Assembly (NCBI RefSeq): GCF_027924145.1
Contig: NZ_BRVP01000004.1
Coordinates: 62,001-126,000, forward strand
Direction of reading: 5' to 3'
Source: Neptunitalea chrysea
GTDB lineage: Bacteria > Bacteroidota > Bacteroidia > Flavobacteriales > Flavobacteriaceae
Length of the DNA: 64,000 nucleotides
Shown here: positions 1-8,151 of the stretch, piece by piece
Numbering within the stretch: the first letter of the stretch is position 1
Layout of the letters: each line of letters opens with the position of its first letter
The notes under the pieces: model-generated
Database searches by the model: none
Told to the model about the DNA's origin: nothing
Seen by the model: only the letters and a program-made list of their open reading frames with translations
Translations under genes and position numbers: made by a program

Positions 1-425
1 TTCTTGAATTAGATGTTGATGGACGTAAACTTTCTTTAGGTCACAAACAAACTACTGCAAACCCTTGGGATAAGTATGAACAAGAGTTCGGTTTAGGAAC
101 TGTTCACACTGCTGCTCTTGAAGAGATTGTAGACAAAGGTGCTACAATTACTTTCAATGAGGATATTGTTGCTTTTATTCCTTCTCGTCACTTAGAGAAA
201 GAAGATGGTAGCAAACTTAAGAAAGGTGAGACTGCAGAATTCAAAATCATTGAATTTAATAAAGAGTTTAAAAGAGTAGTTGCTTCTCATACAGCTGTAT
301 TTAAAGATGAAGAGAAGAAAAACATGAAAGCTGCTACAGTTAAGTCAAACAATACTACTGAAAAAACTACTTTAGGAGATTTAGATGCATTACAAGAATT
401 AAAAGATAAAATGGAAGGAAAATAA
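1..425 (+). CDS. rpsA: 30S ribosomal protein S1, C-terminal part
   Basis: The gene enters from the left edge; complete codons begin at base 3 and the TAA stop ends at 425. The visible residues hold the end of the last S1 RNA-binding repeat (ATITFNEDIVAFIPSRHLEK) and then a charged, Thr/Asn-rich tail ending in LQELKDKMEGK. S1 binds mRNA on the 30S subunit and helps initiation where Shine-Dalgarno sequences are weak, as is usual in Bacteroidota. A strong hairpin terminator follows 26 bp after the stop. The start lies outside the window. The family call rests on the S1 repeat and the tail style; confidence is high. Confidence 0.85.
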   Translation, partial: LELDVDGRKLSLGHKQTTANPWDKYEQEFGLGTVHTAALEEIVDKGATITFNEDIVAFIPSRHLEKEDGSKLKKGETAEFKIIEFNKEFKRVVASHTAVFKDEEKKNMKAATVKSNNTTEKTTLGDLDALQELKDKMEGK

Positions 426-450
426 TTTTCTGAAGTTTTAATAATAAAGA

Positions 451-484
451 AAAACCTCTGATGATTCATCAGAGGTTTTTTTAT
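451..484. terminator. Bidirectional intrinsic terminator
   Basis: A perfect 10-bp stem (CCTCTGATGA with its complement, TT loop) is flanked by an A-run on the left and a T-run on the right. It lies between the convergent ends of rpsA (plus) and the response regulator gene (minus) and can serve both. Confidence 0.8.
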
Positions 485-502
485 GACTATAACTGATCAA
501 TT

Positions 503-1168
503 TTAATCTGCATCTTTCTTAAACGGAGGAGTTAATTGGTTTTTAAAAGAAAACAATACCAATCCAACTTTTGATTTAATGTCGTAACGGTCAAAAATAG
601 CCGCTCTGTATGCCTCAATAGACTTTACAGATAGCCCCATAATGTCTGCAATTTGATCATAGGTGTACTCTTCTGCTTGGCATACCAGTGTTAAAAATTC
701 CATTTCTCTTTCAGATAGTTGAATATTGGATCCATTTGTAGGTTTGTTTTCGTACTGGCGTACACGTTTTAAAATTTCTGATACATTATTATATCCTATT
801 TTTATAATGTTGTCAATGGTAGCTTTTAATTCTTGAGCGGTACAGTTTTTATGTAAAAAGCCACGGGCACCCAAATAATAAGCTTCATCAATAATAGACT
901 CATCAAAGTTCTGAGTAAGCAGCAAAACCTTTATATCTGCATCTTTTGCCTGTAACTCTTCCAATACTTCTAAGCCATTTTTAAAAGGCATCGAGTAATC
1001 TAGTATGTATAAGTCGGGTTTGGGCTCTAATGGTAAAGAATTCAGGAAATTTACGCCGCTTTCAAACTCATGTAGTACCTCATAGGTTTCCATCCTTTCC
1101 AAGAGTCCTTTAAGACCTTGCCTTACAATCTTATGATCGTCTATGATACAAATAGTAGTTTTATTCAT
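503..1168 (-). CDS. NarL/FixJ-family response regulator
   Basis: This 221-residue two-domain regulator has an N-terminal receiver (residues 4-120; acidic pair IDD at 9-11, phospho-acceptor Asp57 in YILDYSMP, KNG loop) and a C-terminal LuxR-type helix-turn-helix (about 150-215; LSEREMEFLTLV, SVKSIEAYRAAI). The receiver is phosphorylated by a histidine kinase and the HTH binds DNA. Its start overlaps the end of the upstream kinase gene by 8 bp, so the two are translationally coupled and almost certainly cognate. It is the last gene of the minus-strand block that includes two 7TM proteins and two lipoproteins. The target is unknown; palindromes upstream of those genes are candidates. Confidence 0.9.
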   Translation of the reverse strand: MNKTTICIIDDHKIVRQGLKGLLERMETYEVLHEFESGVNFLNSLPLEPKPDLYILDYSMPFKNGLEVLEELQAKDADIKVLLLTQNFDESIIDEAYYLGARGFLHKNCTAQELKATIDNIIKIGYNNVSEILKRVRQYENKPTNGSNIQLSEREMEFLTLVCQAEEYTYDQIADIMGLSVKSIEAYRAAIFDRYDIKSKVGLVLFSFKNQLTPPFKKDAD

Positions 1169-1943
1169 GCTTAGAGTTTTTTGTAAGTGTTATGGTTGTT
1201 CCTTCGTTGGGGTTGGTGTCAATATCTACAGTATAATTAATAGCTGTGGCTCTGTGTACTATATTTTTAAGTCCCAAACTACTTTTTTCTTTAGCAGTTT
1301 CATAGTTAAAGCCTTTTCCATTATCACTAATATACATTTTAAATTCCGGTTCCGTATCTACAATAATATCCACTTTAGTCCCTTGCGAATGCTTAAAGAT
1401 GTTATTCATAATCTCCTGAAAAATACGGTATACAACAATGGTTTCGTTGGTGTTGTATTGTTTTTGCATAGCCCCGTGCAAGGTAAAATAGATAGTTATA
1501 GAGTTGTTCTTTTGTAAACGTTGTACTTCTTTATTAATAGCCTTTAAAAGGCTATGTTGCAATAATAATTGGTTGTTTAAAGAGTGACTAATATTACGTA
1601 TAGACTGTGATAATTGGTTTAAAGACTCTGAAACGGGTTCTAATGTTTCGCTTAATTCAGGTTGATCTAGTTTAAGGTTTTCTAACTGAAAATTGATATA
1701 GGTAAGCTGTTGCCCAGCATCATCATGTAAATCTTGTGAAATATTATTAAGCGTTTGCTCTTGGGTTTCTATAATAGTATCGTTCAGTGTTTTCTGAAAA
1801 TTCAAATCCTTTTCATAAATAACTTTGGTATAGGTTTTTACCTTTTGTATATACAGCTTTATGATTAATGCACAAAAAAGTACAATCAGGCATATAAATA
1901 AAAAACCTATGATGATTCCAAAAGCTATATTTTTAAGCGGCAT
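1161..1943 (-). CDS. Sensor histidine kinase, HisKA_3 type
   Basis: The 260-residue kinase has one N-terminal membrane segment (about 8-32), a short linker, the NarX/DegS-type dimerisation domain with phospho-acceptor His73 in ISQDLHDDAGQQ, and an HATPase domain with N-box (EIMNNIFKHSQG), G1 (DNGKGF) and G2 (SLGLKNI) motifs. There is no recognisable extracellular sensor domain, so the signal probably comes from a partner; the 7TM gene directly upstream overlaps this one by 19 bp and is the obvious candidate. Downstream it overlaps the response regulator gene by 8 bp. Kinase assignment is firm; coupling to the 7TM protein is inferred from the overlap. Confidence 0.9.
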   Translation of the reverse strand: MPLKNIAFGIIIGFLFICLIVLFCALIIKLYIQKVKTYTKVIYEKDLNFQKTLNDTIIETQEQTLNNISQDLHDDAGQQLTYINFQLENLKLDQPELSETLEPVSESLNQLSQSIRNISHSLNNQLLLQHSLLKAINKEVQRLQKNNSITIYFTLHGAMQKQYNTNETIVVYRIFQEIMNNIFKHSQGTKVDIIVDTEPEFKMYISDNGKGFNYETAKEKSSLGLKNIVHRATAINYTVDIDTNPNEGTTITLTKNSKHE

Positions 1944-2575
1944 GTTTTTTTTACTTTGAATATATATAGATTCATTAATGAATAATATATAAGATTTATT
2001 GTGGTGATGATAATTTCATATAAAGGTACATTTTGAAATATGATTTTTTCTAAAATAGCTAGGTTTCTAAATCCAAATAATAGACTGATTCCAAAAAAAT
2101 ATATTATAGGGGCACATATAAGTAAAAAATTATTATCAAAAAAAAATGATAATTCCTCATTTTTTAGTTTATGAAATGAAATGAAAATGAAAAATGAAAT
2201 ATAAAAAATACAACCAATAATAGTGTTTATGTATAAAAATTCAGCTTGTGATAAGAAAATAAAATTTGATAATGAGATTAATACATAAATAAAAATGAAT
2301 TTAAACTTTTTCTTATTAATACTATTTAGAGAGTTACTGTATAGTAAAAATAACCATAGGCCGTTTGATATTGTTAAATAAAAGGAAGTGGTTAAAATAA
2401 TGCTTATATTATTGATAATTAAAATAATATTAATTATTTCAGTTAGAAGCGATAAAGAAATTATTAGAGTTACTAGGAGTCTAATTTTAAGAATAGAAAT
2501 AGCATTAATTAATGTTATTAAAATATAAATATTAACTGGATTAATTAATGCTATTATATCTTTAAGTGTTTGCAT
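1925..2575 (-). CDS. 7TM membrane protein (copy B), putative kinase partner
   Basis: A 216-residue, very hydrophobic protein with about seven predicted membrane helices and no soluble domain. Family not recognised. It is a diverged paralogue of the protein encoded at 4250-4912: both carry LLxAPIIYFxGxSLLFxFR, a glutamate-isoleucine-rich stretch and a similar last helix (ITTINLIYYSLMNLYI here). The 3' end overlaps the histidine kinase start by 19 bp. That kinase lacks a sensor domain, so this protein may be the membrane input module; this is inference from overlap and co-orientation. Confidence 0.7.
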   Translation of the reverse strand: MQTLKDIIALINPVNIYILITLINAISILKIRLLVTLIISLSLLTEIINIILIINNISIILTTSFYLTISNGLWLFLLYSNSLNSINKKKFKFIFIYVLISLSNFIFLSQAEFLYINTIIGCIFYISFFIFISFHKLKNEELSFFFDNNFLLICAPIIYFFGISLLFGFRNLAILEKIIFQNVPLYEIIITTINLIYYSLMNLYIFKVKKTCRLKI

Positions 2576-2601
2576 ATACTTAATTAAACGCTGTAAACGA
2601 T

Positions 2602-3207
2602 TTATAAACTTTTTGGAATTTGTGAAATATCCAAAGTTAGATTACCTCGGCCTGGAATTACAATTATTATTTTATTAAGAGTATCGTTTGGGGTTTCAAT
2701 TTTAGCGCTTTTAAATTCAATTTTAGATCTAACATCTAAATTCATATATTTTTCAATTGCTTTAAAAAGTACTATTGAGTAACAATTTTGATTTTCATCA
2801 AACTTAGTTAGTTTTCTAAAAGTAACTTTATTATCTTTTATATAAAAATTTAAATAATATTCATAAAATTTATGGTTTCCAATAGAGTCTTTTATTGCCT
2901 TAAAAGGTATTGATAATGGAGTAGTTTGATTATCAACTGTTACTCGATAATTATTCACAGAAACCATATGCTCAATAAGTGTTGTGGAGTATAATAAGTC
3001 GGGGCAGACATTTTTACCATTTTTTTTTAGCCAATCAGCTTTGTCACTTACCCTTGTAATGTTTTTATAGTCTGTTAAATCACTACAAGAAGCAGCTTTG
3101 GGTGTTACTAAAGTGGAAGTGTTATTTGGTTTTTTATTTTCGCAACAAGAGTATATAACTAATAGGAGACATGTTGAAAAAAGTAAATACTTAAGTGAAT
3201 TTTTCAT
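2602..3207 (-). CDS. Small lipoprotein (copy B), unknown family
   Basis: A 201-residue protein with a type II signal peptide (hydrophobic stretch then lipobox VIYSC, lipidated Cys about 21), so an exported lipoprotein. The C-terminal half is distantly related to the lipoprotein at 3368-4114: ENQNCYSIVLFKAIEKYM aligns with SDSCYSLPFLKSLL, and both end in IIIVIPGRG / SIHIQIPQRE followed by a TLDI/LTYDY strand. It precedes the 7TM gene by 26 bp in the same transcript as the kinase and regulator. A role as the extracytoplasmic part of a sensor complex is a guess. Confidence 0.65.
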   Translation of the reverse strand: MKNSLKYLLFSTCLLLVIYSCCENKKPNNTSTLVTPKAASCSDLTDYKNITRVSDKADWLKKNGKNVCPDLLYSTTLIEHMVSVNNYRVTVDNQTTPLSIPFKAIKDSIGNHKFYEYYLNFYIKDNKVTFRKLTKFDENQNCYSIVLFKAIEKYMNLDVRSKIEFKSAKIETPNDTLNKIIIVIPGRGNLTLDISQIPKSL

Positions 3208-3246
3208 GTTTAAATAAATTTCTGATATGATTATTTAGTTTTTAAT

Positions 3247-3272
3247 ATTTATACTAATTAATTAGTATAAAT
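3247..3272. promoter_or_regulatory. Perfect 26-bp palindrome upstream of lipoprotein B
   Basis: Each 13-bp arm (ATTTATACTAATT and its complement) meets with no spacer, 40 bp upstream of the lipoprotein B start. The core TTAGTATAA recurs at 4151-4159 upstream of lipoprotein A. It is AT-only apart from two C:G pairs, so it could be an operator for the block's response regulator or a weak hairpin; the shared core favours an operator. Confidence 0.4.
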
Positions 3273-3367
3273 CATTTCACTAGCAATTTTATAATTTGTC
3301 ACACTTATTTTTATTCAATTTTAAAATTGTTAATTGTAGATTTATTTATATGATATCTTAGGAAACA

Positions 3368-4114
3368 CTAATTATTTAATGTGGGATTATCTGTATAATC
3401 ATAAGTCAATACAATTTCCCTTTGAGGAATTTGTATGTGTATACTATTTATTTTTTCAGTAAATAGCATTTCCTTGGAGCTATTTTCCGTTAATTTATTT
3501 TCAATTAATAGACTTTTTAAAAAAGGCAAAGAATAACAAGAATCAGAAGTATTATAGTTACTAAGTTCTGTTAAGACAAGTGTTCCGTTCTCAATGCTTA
3601 AGGAAATATACTGATTGTAATTATTAGGAATTTTTTCTACAGAACTTTCATCTAAAAGGTCTTTTAATTCATTGTAAAATTCATAGACCGAAAGAGATGC
3701 CTGTTGAGACTGTTCTGGGTATAAGGTAGTTTGTTCAGAAACTCTATGCGCTTCTTCAATTAATGGAAATGAAACTTCAAAATCGATATAATCGTCGTTT
3801 TCATTTAGCCAATTAGAAACCGAAGTGTCACAACTGGTACTATTTGTTAAACAATTGTCATAAATAGCATTTAAATTAATGTAGTAAATAAGGTTACTGT
3901 TAATTGTAGTACTATCGGCAATAAATGTGTTGTTTGCTGTTTTCCAATTAGCTGTAACTGTAGAGGCTTTAATTGCAATATAGTTGTCCTCAGTTGTGCG
4001 CGCTACTAAAGATATATCTGTTGAGTGAGTGTTTGTTTCCTCTGTTTCTTCTGTGCAAGAAATCCATACAACAGAGATTAATACAAAGGCAGTTCTAAGA
4101 ATAATTTTTTTCAT
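3368..4114 (-). CDS. Small lipoprotein (copy A), unknown family
   Basis: A 248-residue exported lipoprotein: signal peptide ending in lipobox VWISC (Cys20), then an acidic, Thr-rich linker (TEETEETNTHS). Its C-terminal 70 residues match those of the lipoprotein at 2602-3207 (SDSCYSLPFLKSLL, then IHIQIPQREIVLTYDY), so the two are diverged paralogues. It stands alone between two intergenic gaps (3208-3367 and 4115-4249), each with palindromic elements, suggesting its own promoter. Function unknown. Confidence 0.65.
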   Translation of the reverse strand: MKKIILRTAFVLISVVWISCTEETEETNTHSTDISLVARTTEDNYIAIKASTVTANWKTANNTFIADSTTINSNLIYYINLNAIYDNCLTNSTSCDTSVSNWLNENDDYIDFEVSFPLIEEAHRVSEQTTLYPEQSQQASLSVYEFYNELKDLLDESSVEKIPNNYNQYISLSIENGTLVLTELSNYNTSDSCYSLPFLKSLLIENKLTENSSKEMLFTEKINSIHIQIPQREIVLTYDYTDNPTLNN

Positions 4115-4177
4115 GATTTATTGAATTTGAATTAATGCTAATGTAAACAGTTAGTATAATGTACTCTATTGTAAAAC

Positions 4178-4227
4178 CACTAGTTAACACTTAGTGTATT
4201 CCTTTTTTTAAATTAGGGGTTCCCCTA
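4178..4227. promoter_or_regulatory. Palindromic elements upstream of lipoprotein A
   Basis: Two elements lie 64-113 bp upstream of the lipoprotein A start: CACTAGTTA at 4178-4186 and the inverted repeat TAGGGG-TT-CCCCTA at 4214-4227. Close relatives of both occur upstream of 5492 (CACTAGTTA at 5567-5575; CTAGGGG at 5602-5608). Repetition ahead of two genes of the same block points to a shared operator, plausibly for the NarL-type regulator at 503-1168. Confidence 0.4.
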
Positions 4228-4249
4228 GTGTATAGAAATGATTGTTTAA

Positions 4250-4912
4250 TTACATAGGTGGTGTTAGTTTGGTTGATGTTTTTCCTTTTTTAAATTCACT
4301 ATGCATGTATAATGTTATTAATATCAGGTATATACAGTTGATGGTGGTGGTTAATAGCGAGAACAAGTCAATGTTCGCAAAAATAATTTCTTCGCTAATT
4401 TTTTTGCTTCTAAAAGAAAATAATAAACTAAACCCCATAAAGTAAATTATAGGAGCCATTAAAAGCGTAAATTCATTAGAAGAAAAATAATCTGTCCTTT
4501 CTTTTTTTAGATGTATAAAACTCTCGGCTAAAAATAGCGGAATATATATAAAGGTGCCTATAACAAAATTATAATGGTTGAATTGTTTTATGCCTTCCCC
4601 AAAACTAAAGTTAAACAAGCTTAACACAAGAAAGAGTACAATCGCTAGGGATACCACTATAGGCTTTACAAAGGTATTATGGTTTAAAAGCACTAAAAAC
4701 CACAAAACAAAATGGACTGTTACATAAATATTGGAGGTAAGTGCACCTGAAATATTAAAGAAGCTCTCAAATTCTAAAAAAATAGTATTGATAAGAATAA
4801 CAGATAAAATACCTAATACTAACAAGTTTTTTTTATTGGGCTTAAAATGCATGCAAAAAGCAGCTATAATTATAGTAATACCATAACCTAATAAAAAAAA
4901 CTTGTTTAGCAT
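4250..4912 (-). CDS. 7TM membrane protein (copy A)
   Basis: A 220-residue integral membrane protein with about seven hydrophobic helices, paralogous to that at 1925-2575: shared FTLLMAPIIYFMGFSLLFSF and a last helix TTINCIYLILITLYMHS. Between helices 4 and 5 both carry a short basic/acidic loop. It starts 10 bp after the stop of the gene at 4923-5492, so those two are co-transcribed. No enzyme motif is visible. Unlike copy B it is not fused to a kinase gene by overlap. Confidence 0.7.
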   Translation of the reverse strand: MLNKFFLLGYGITIIIAAFCMHFKPNKKNLLVLGILSVILINTIFLEFESFFNISGALTSNIYVTVHFVLWFLVLLNHNTFVKPIVVSLAIVLFLVLSLFNFSFGEGIKQFNHYNFVIGTFIYIPLFLAESFIHLKKERTDYFSSNEFTLLMAPIIYFMGFSLLFSFRSKKISEEIIFANIDLFSLLTTTINCIYLILITLYMHSEFKKGKTSTKLTPPM

Positions 4913-4922
4913 AGTTTAGATG

Positions 4923-5492
4923 TTATCCCGGATATTTTGTTAAATTATAAAAATCTGTTGAACTTCCAAAGGTTAGCTTTATTAAAATATCGCTATTTGT
5001 ATCTTTAATTACCTGAAAAACATTATCGTTATCCATAAAACCATATTTGTTTTTTAACGCAATAAATAGTTTTGCAGCAAAAAAGTAGGCTCCTGAATCA
5101 AAATTGGTATTGGTGCTGTAACTAGCTTTACCCGCACTTTCAGTAATGGCTAAAAATTCAGTGTAGTTTTCATCAAAGGTGTTGTACTTGCTTATAATAT
5201 TATTATACGTTATGGTGTCTAGTACACTATAGCTAGTAGGTGCAGATACTTTATGTAAAGCAACAAGACGAGCATACTCAACAGAAGTTTCTGTGTATTT
5301 ACTTTCTTCTCTTAAAAATTTAACCCGGTTTAGCATGTTAGCAGGACTCTGAAGGTTTACGTAAAAGAAGTCGTTATCTTCCATAATGCTAACGCCTGTG
5401 TAGTCTGTGTCTGCTAGTATTTTTTCTTCCCATCCACTTACAGGGTTGTAGTCAACTAATACTTTTGATTTTTTAATGGCAATAATTTTCAT
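4923..5492 (-). CDS. Hypothetical protein, first gene of the sensor block
   Basis: A 189-residue protein without signal peptide or membrane segment. The N-terminus begins MKIIAIKKSKVLVDYNPVSG and is strand-rich, with a Tyr/Asn-rich middle and a helical AKLFIALKNKYGF segment. I do not recognise a family. It is the first gene of the minus-strand block that ends with the two-component pair, 10 bp ahead of the 7TM copy A gene, and has palindromic elements in its upstream region, so it may be a regulated output or a cytosolic partner of the 7TM protein. Confidence 0.6.
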   Translation of the reverse strand: MKIIAIKKSKVLVDYNPVSGWEEKILADTDYTGVSIMEDNDFFYVNLQSPANMLNRVKFLREESKYTETSVEYARLVALHKVSAPTSYSVLDTITYNNIISKYNTFDENYTEFLAITESAGKASYSTNTNFDSGAYFFAAKLFIALKNKYGFMDNDNVFQVIKDTNSDILIKLTFGSSTDFYNLTKYPG

Positions 5493-5550
5493 AATAAAAG
5501 GGTTTTTGTTAGATAAAATGTTAGGATGAAAGTAGCGGCTTTCATTTTTA

Positions 5551-5608
5551 TTCTAGTTCTAGAAATCACTAGTTATTGAATAGGTTATTTCTTGTAGAGA
5601 ACTAGGGG
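5551..5608. promoter_or_regulatory. Palindromic elements upstream of the hypothetical gene at 5492
   Basis: The inverted repeat TTCTAG-TT-CTAGAA (5551-5564), CACTAGTTA (5567-5575) and CTAGGGG (5602-5608) lie 59-116 bp upstream of the minus-strand start at 5492. The last two recur upstream of lipoprotein A, and the two palindromes share a 6-TT-6 layout with CTA at the arm edge. Likely operator region; the binding protein is inferred, not shown. Confidence 0.4.
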
Positions 5609-5738
5609 TAGTGAGTTTATATATAAGGGGTTTACCTAATTGTTTTATTGCTTATTTTAAGATAACTCCCTAGAAATCTCAACATTTTTTTAACTAAATT
5701 CTCGTTTTCTATTTATATCTTACCTCTATAAAAGTTTT

Positions 5739-6335
5739 ATGGAAATGAGTAACCTGCTAAATCTTAATAAAGCTTTTGATAAATACACTGGTGATGAGGT
5801 TGTGAAACGGTTCCTTTTTCATGTTCAAGTAGTGTATTTACAAATTTGGCATGCTATGGTGCTTTTGTTTTATTGGAAACCTAAGATCATAATTAGCAAT
5901 TTTAAAAGTAAGGGGTTCAAGAAATTTTTACGAGAAGATATTTTAGGAAGTAATGACACCCCCAGGAAAAAAGCACTTTCGGTGGCTTTGGGTATAGTAG
6001 TTGGGTTTACTCCATTTTATGGTTTTCAGTCTATTATAGTACTATCTTTAGCGAGTATATTTAAATTGAATAGAGCTATAGCATTAGCTACCTCTTACAT
6101 AAGTATACCTCCGTTAATTCCGTTTATTGTGTACGCCAGTTTAAAAACCGGCTATTGGGTTTTGGGTAATCATGCGCCCCTTACGTTAGATGCCATTTTT
6201 AATAAAGTGGATATTTGGGAACAAATAGAGTTTTATTTATTAGGTAGTTTGGTTTTATGTGTTGTTTTAGGAGTATTCTTTGGGATGCTCACCTATACTT
6301 GGTTAACGTATTTAAATAAAAGAAAAACTACTTAG
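5739..6335 (+). CDS. DUF2062 membrane protein
   Basis: A 198-residue protein with the DUF2062 core: TPRKKALSVALGIVVGFTP, then FYGFQSIIVLSLASIFKLNR and SYISIPPLIPFIVYASLKTG, followed by two more helices, giving three to four membrane segments. DUF2062 is a widespread inner-membrane family of unknown biochemical role, often near lipid or glycosyltransferase genes. The last 8 bases overlap the convergent btuD-like gene. The start ATG at 5739 is followed 6 bp later by a second ATG; either could be used. Confidence 0.85.
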   Translation: MEMSNLLNLNKAFDKYTGDEVVKRFLFHVQVVYLQIWHAMVLLFYWKPKIIISNFKSKGFKKFLREDILGSNDTPRKKALSVALGIVVGFTPFYGFQSIIVLSLASIFKLNRAIALATSYISIPPLIPFIVYASLKTGYWVLGNHAPLTLDAIFNKVDIWEQIEFYLLGSLVLCVVLGVFFGMLTYTWLTYLNKRKTT

Positions 6336-7125
6336 TTTTATTTACTTTAAAACTTCCGGTAGCAGCATCAAAACGAATTAAATCTTTGGGAAATAGGTTA
6401 CTAAAACTTCCATTACTAATAAGGTTACAAGGCTGATTAACTACAAAATCTTCTTTGGTAAGCAACATCATCTGATCACATAATTGTATGGCTAAATCTA
6501 TTTCGTGCGTTGAAAAAAGAATGGTTTTTTGGGTGGTGTGTGCCACTTCTTTCAGTAAGCTTAAAGTGTATGCTTTGTGATAAATATCTAAGTGTGTAGT
6601 AGGTTCGTCTAAAATAATAATAGAGGTATCTTGCGATAAAGCTCTCCCTAATAAAACCTTTTGTAACTGTCCATCACTTAATTCGTAATTTTTACGGTCT
6701 TTAATAGGTTCTAACTTTAAAAGATCTATAACCTCTTTAATTTTTGCGATGTCAGTTTTTGTGAGAGAACCAATCCAATTGGTGTATGGTTGTCGTCCTA
6801 GGGCAATAATTTCTGTTACGGTTAAATTGCTGGCGGGTATATTACCTGTTAAAACTACGCTGAGCGCCTTTGCAAGTTTTTGCTCAGAATAGGTATTAAC
6901 ATCTTTTCCGTTTAATTTAATGGTACCGTTAATAGGATTGTTAATGCCACATAGTGTTTTTAACAGGGTAGATTTCCCTATTCCGTTAGCACCAATAAGT
7001 CCAATAAGTTCTCCTTTACCTAAAGCAAATGAGATGTTTTTAGCTATACTAATTACTTGTTTTTTATGAGTATAGCCAATTTCTAGTTGAGAAGCCTCTA
7101 AGGTATGTGAACTTGTGATACTCAT
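6328..7125 (-). CDS. btuD: Cobalamin-type ABC transporter ATP-binding protein
   Basis: A 265-residue ABC ATPase: Walker A GANGIGKST, Q-loop region, signature LSDGQLQKVLLGRAL (LSDGQ in place of LSGGQ, common in the FecE/BtuD group), Walker B IIILDEPTTHLD and the H-loop FSTHEID. It energises inner-membrane import by the FecCD permease encoded 3 bp upstream. The same strand continues to a binding lipoprotein, and the divergent genes carry a cobalamin riboswitch and BtuB-like receptor, so vitamin B12 or another corrinoid is the likely substrate. Sequence alone would not separate it from haem or siderophore ATPases. Confidence 0.85.
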   Translation of the reverse strand: MSITSSHTLEASQLEIGYTHKKQVISIAKNISFALGKGELIGLIGANGIGKSTLLKTLCGINNPINGTIKLNGKDVNTYSEQKLAKALSVVLTGNIPASNLTVTEIIALGRQPYTNWIGSLTKTDIAKIKEVIDLLKLEPIKDRKNYELSDGQLQKVLLGRALSQDTSIIILDEPTTHLDIYHKAYTLSLLKEVAHTTQKTILFSTHEIDLAIQLCDQMMLLTKEDFVVNQPCNLISNGSFSNLFPKDLIRFDAATGSFKVNKTK

Positions 7126-7128
7126 AAA

Positions 7129-8151
7129 TTACAAAAGTATTTTTCGTTTACGTAACAATAACCAAATAACCATTGGAGAACCTATAATAGCAGTAATAGC
7201 GTTGATAGGTAAAGTAAACTGGCTACCCGGTAACTGCGCTATACTGTCACAAAATAGCATTACAATACTTCCGGTTAACATGGTTGCAGGTATTAATATA
7301 AGATGATTAGCACTTTTAAATAGTAAGCGAGTTATGTGTGGTACTGCAAGACCAATAAAGGTTATAGGACCAGCAAAGGCGGTAATACTACCAGCAAGTA
7401 AACTGGCAGATATCATAACTATTAAACGTATTTTTTTAACGGAAACTCCCATACTTATAGCATACTGTTCGCCTAATAGTAAAGCATTTAAACCTTTAAT
7501 GGTAAACAATGTAAAAAATATTCCTATAAATATAACAGCAGCAAACAATCCAACTTCTGGCCAGCTTAGATTTCCAAGACTACCTAGATTCCAAAATACA
7601 TATTGCTGTAGTTTTTCCATCGAAGCAAAGTAAGAAAGAATGTTTACGATAGCAGAAGTAAGGCTTCCGAACATTAATCCTATAATTAATAGCGCCATGG
7701 TGTCTCGTATATTACGAGCTACTATTAAAATAGCGAGTAAAACTATAAAACTACCAATACTGGCACCAATAGCTATAGATAATGAACTTGATAGAAATGA
7801 AAAGCCCATTATAGAACCACCCATAACCAAAATAGCAACTCCTAAACTAGCTCCAGAGCTTATACCAAGTACAAATGGGCCTGCTAACGGATTTCTGAAT
7901 AAGGTTTGCATAAGCAAACCAGAAACAGAAAGTCCAAATCCGGTTAAGATGGCGGTAATAGTTTTAGGTAGCCTGTATTGTAACACAATGTGTGTCCAGG
8001 TTTCTTTAGACGAACCTTGCCCCGTAACTATTTGAAAAACTTCAGTAAACGGAATTTTTACAGATCCTAAACTTATATCTATAATCATTCCTGCCAGTAG
8101 TAAAACTACTAGCCCAAGAAAGATGGTTTTATATGATACAGCTTTGGGCAA
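7129..8151 (-). CDS. btuC: FecCD/BtuC-family permease (TTG start)
   Basis: A 340-residue permease with about ten membrane helices and FecCD hallmarks: FRNPLAGPFVLGISSGASLG, AGSITAFAGPITFIGLAVPH and a C-terminal GSPMVIWLLLRK. It imports corrinoid across the inner membrane with the ATPase downstream. The start is unusual: the reading frame opens with TTG at 8151 directly after, and in frame with, the TAA stop of the upstream binding-protein gene (TAA-TTG). The first in-frame ATG lies 21 codons later, inside the first helix, so TTG is the plausible start and translation probably depends on termination of the upstream gene. Confidence 0.85.
   Translation of the reverse strand: MPKAVSYKTIFLGLVVLLLAGMIIDISLGSVKIPFTEVFQIVTGQGSSKETWTHIVLQYRLPKTITAILTGFGLSVSGLLMQTLFRNPLAGPFVLGISSGASLGVAILVMGGSIMGFSFLSSSLSIAIGASIGSFIVLLAILIVARNIRDTMALLIIGLMFGSLTSAIVNILSYFASMEKLQQYVFWNLGSLGNLSWPEVGLFAAVIFIGIFFTLFTIKGLNALLLGEQYAISMGVSVKKIRLIVMISASLLAGSITAFAGPITFIGLAVPHITRLLFKSANHLILIPATMLTGSIVMLFCDSIAQLPGSQFTLPINAITAIIGSPMVIWLLLRKRKILL

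Noticed and set aside
7334-8035. Two plus-strand frames opposite btuC
   Set aside because: They are antisense to a well-supported permease gene; their Ile/Pro/Lys-rich sequence is the complement of membrane-helix codons.
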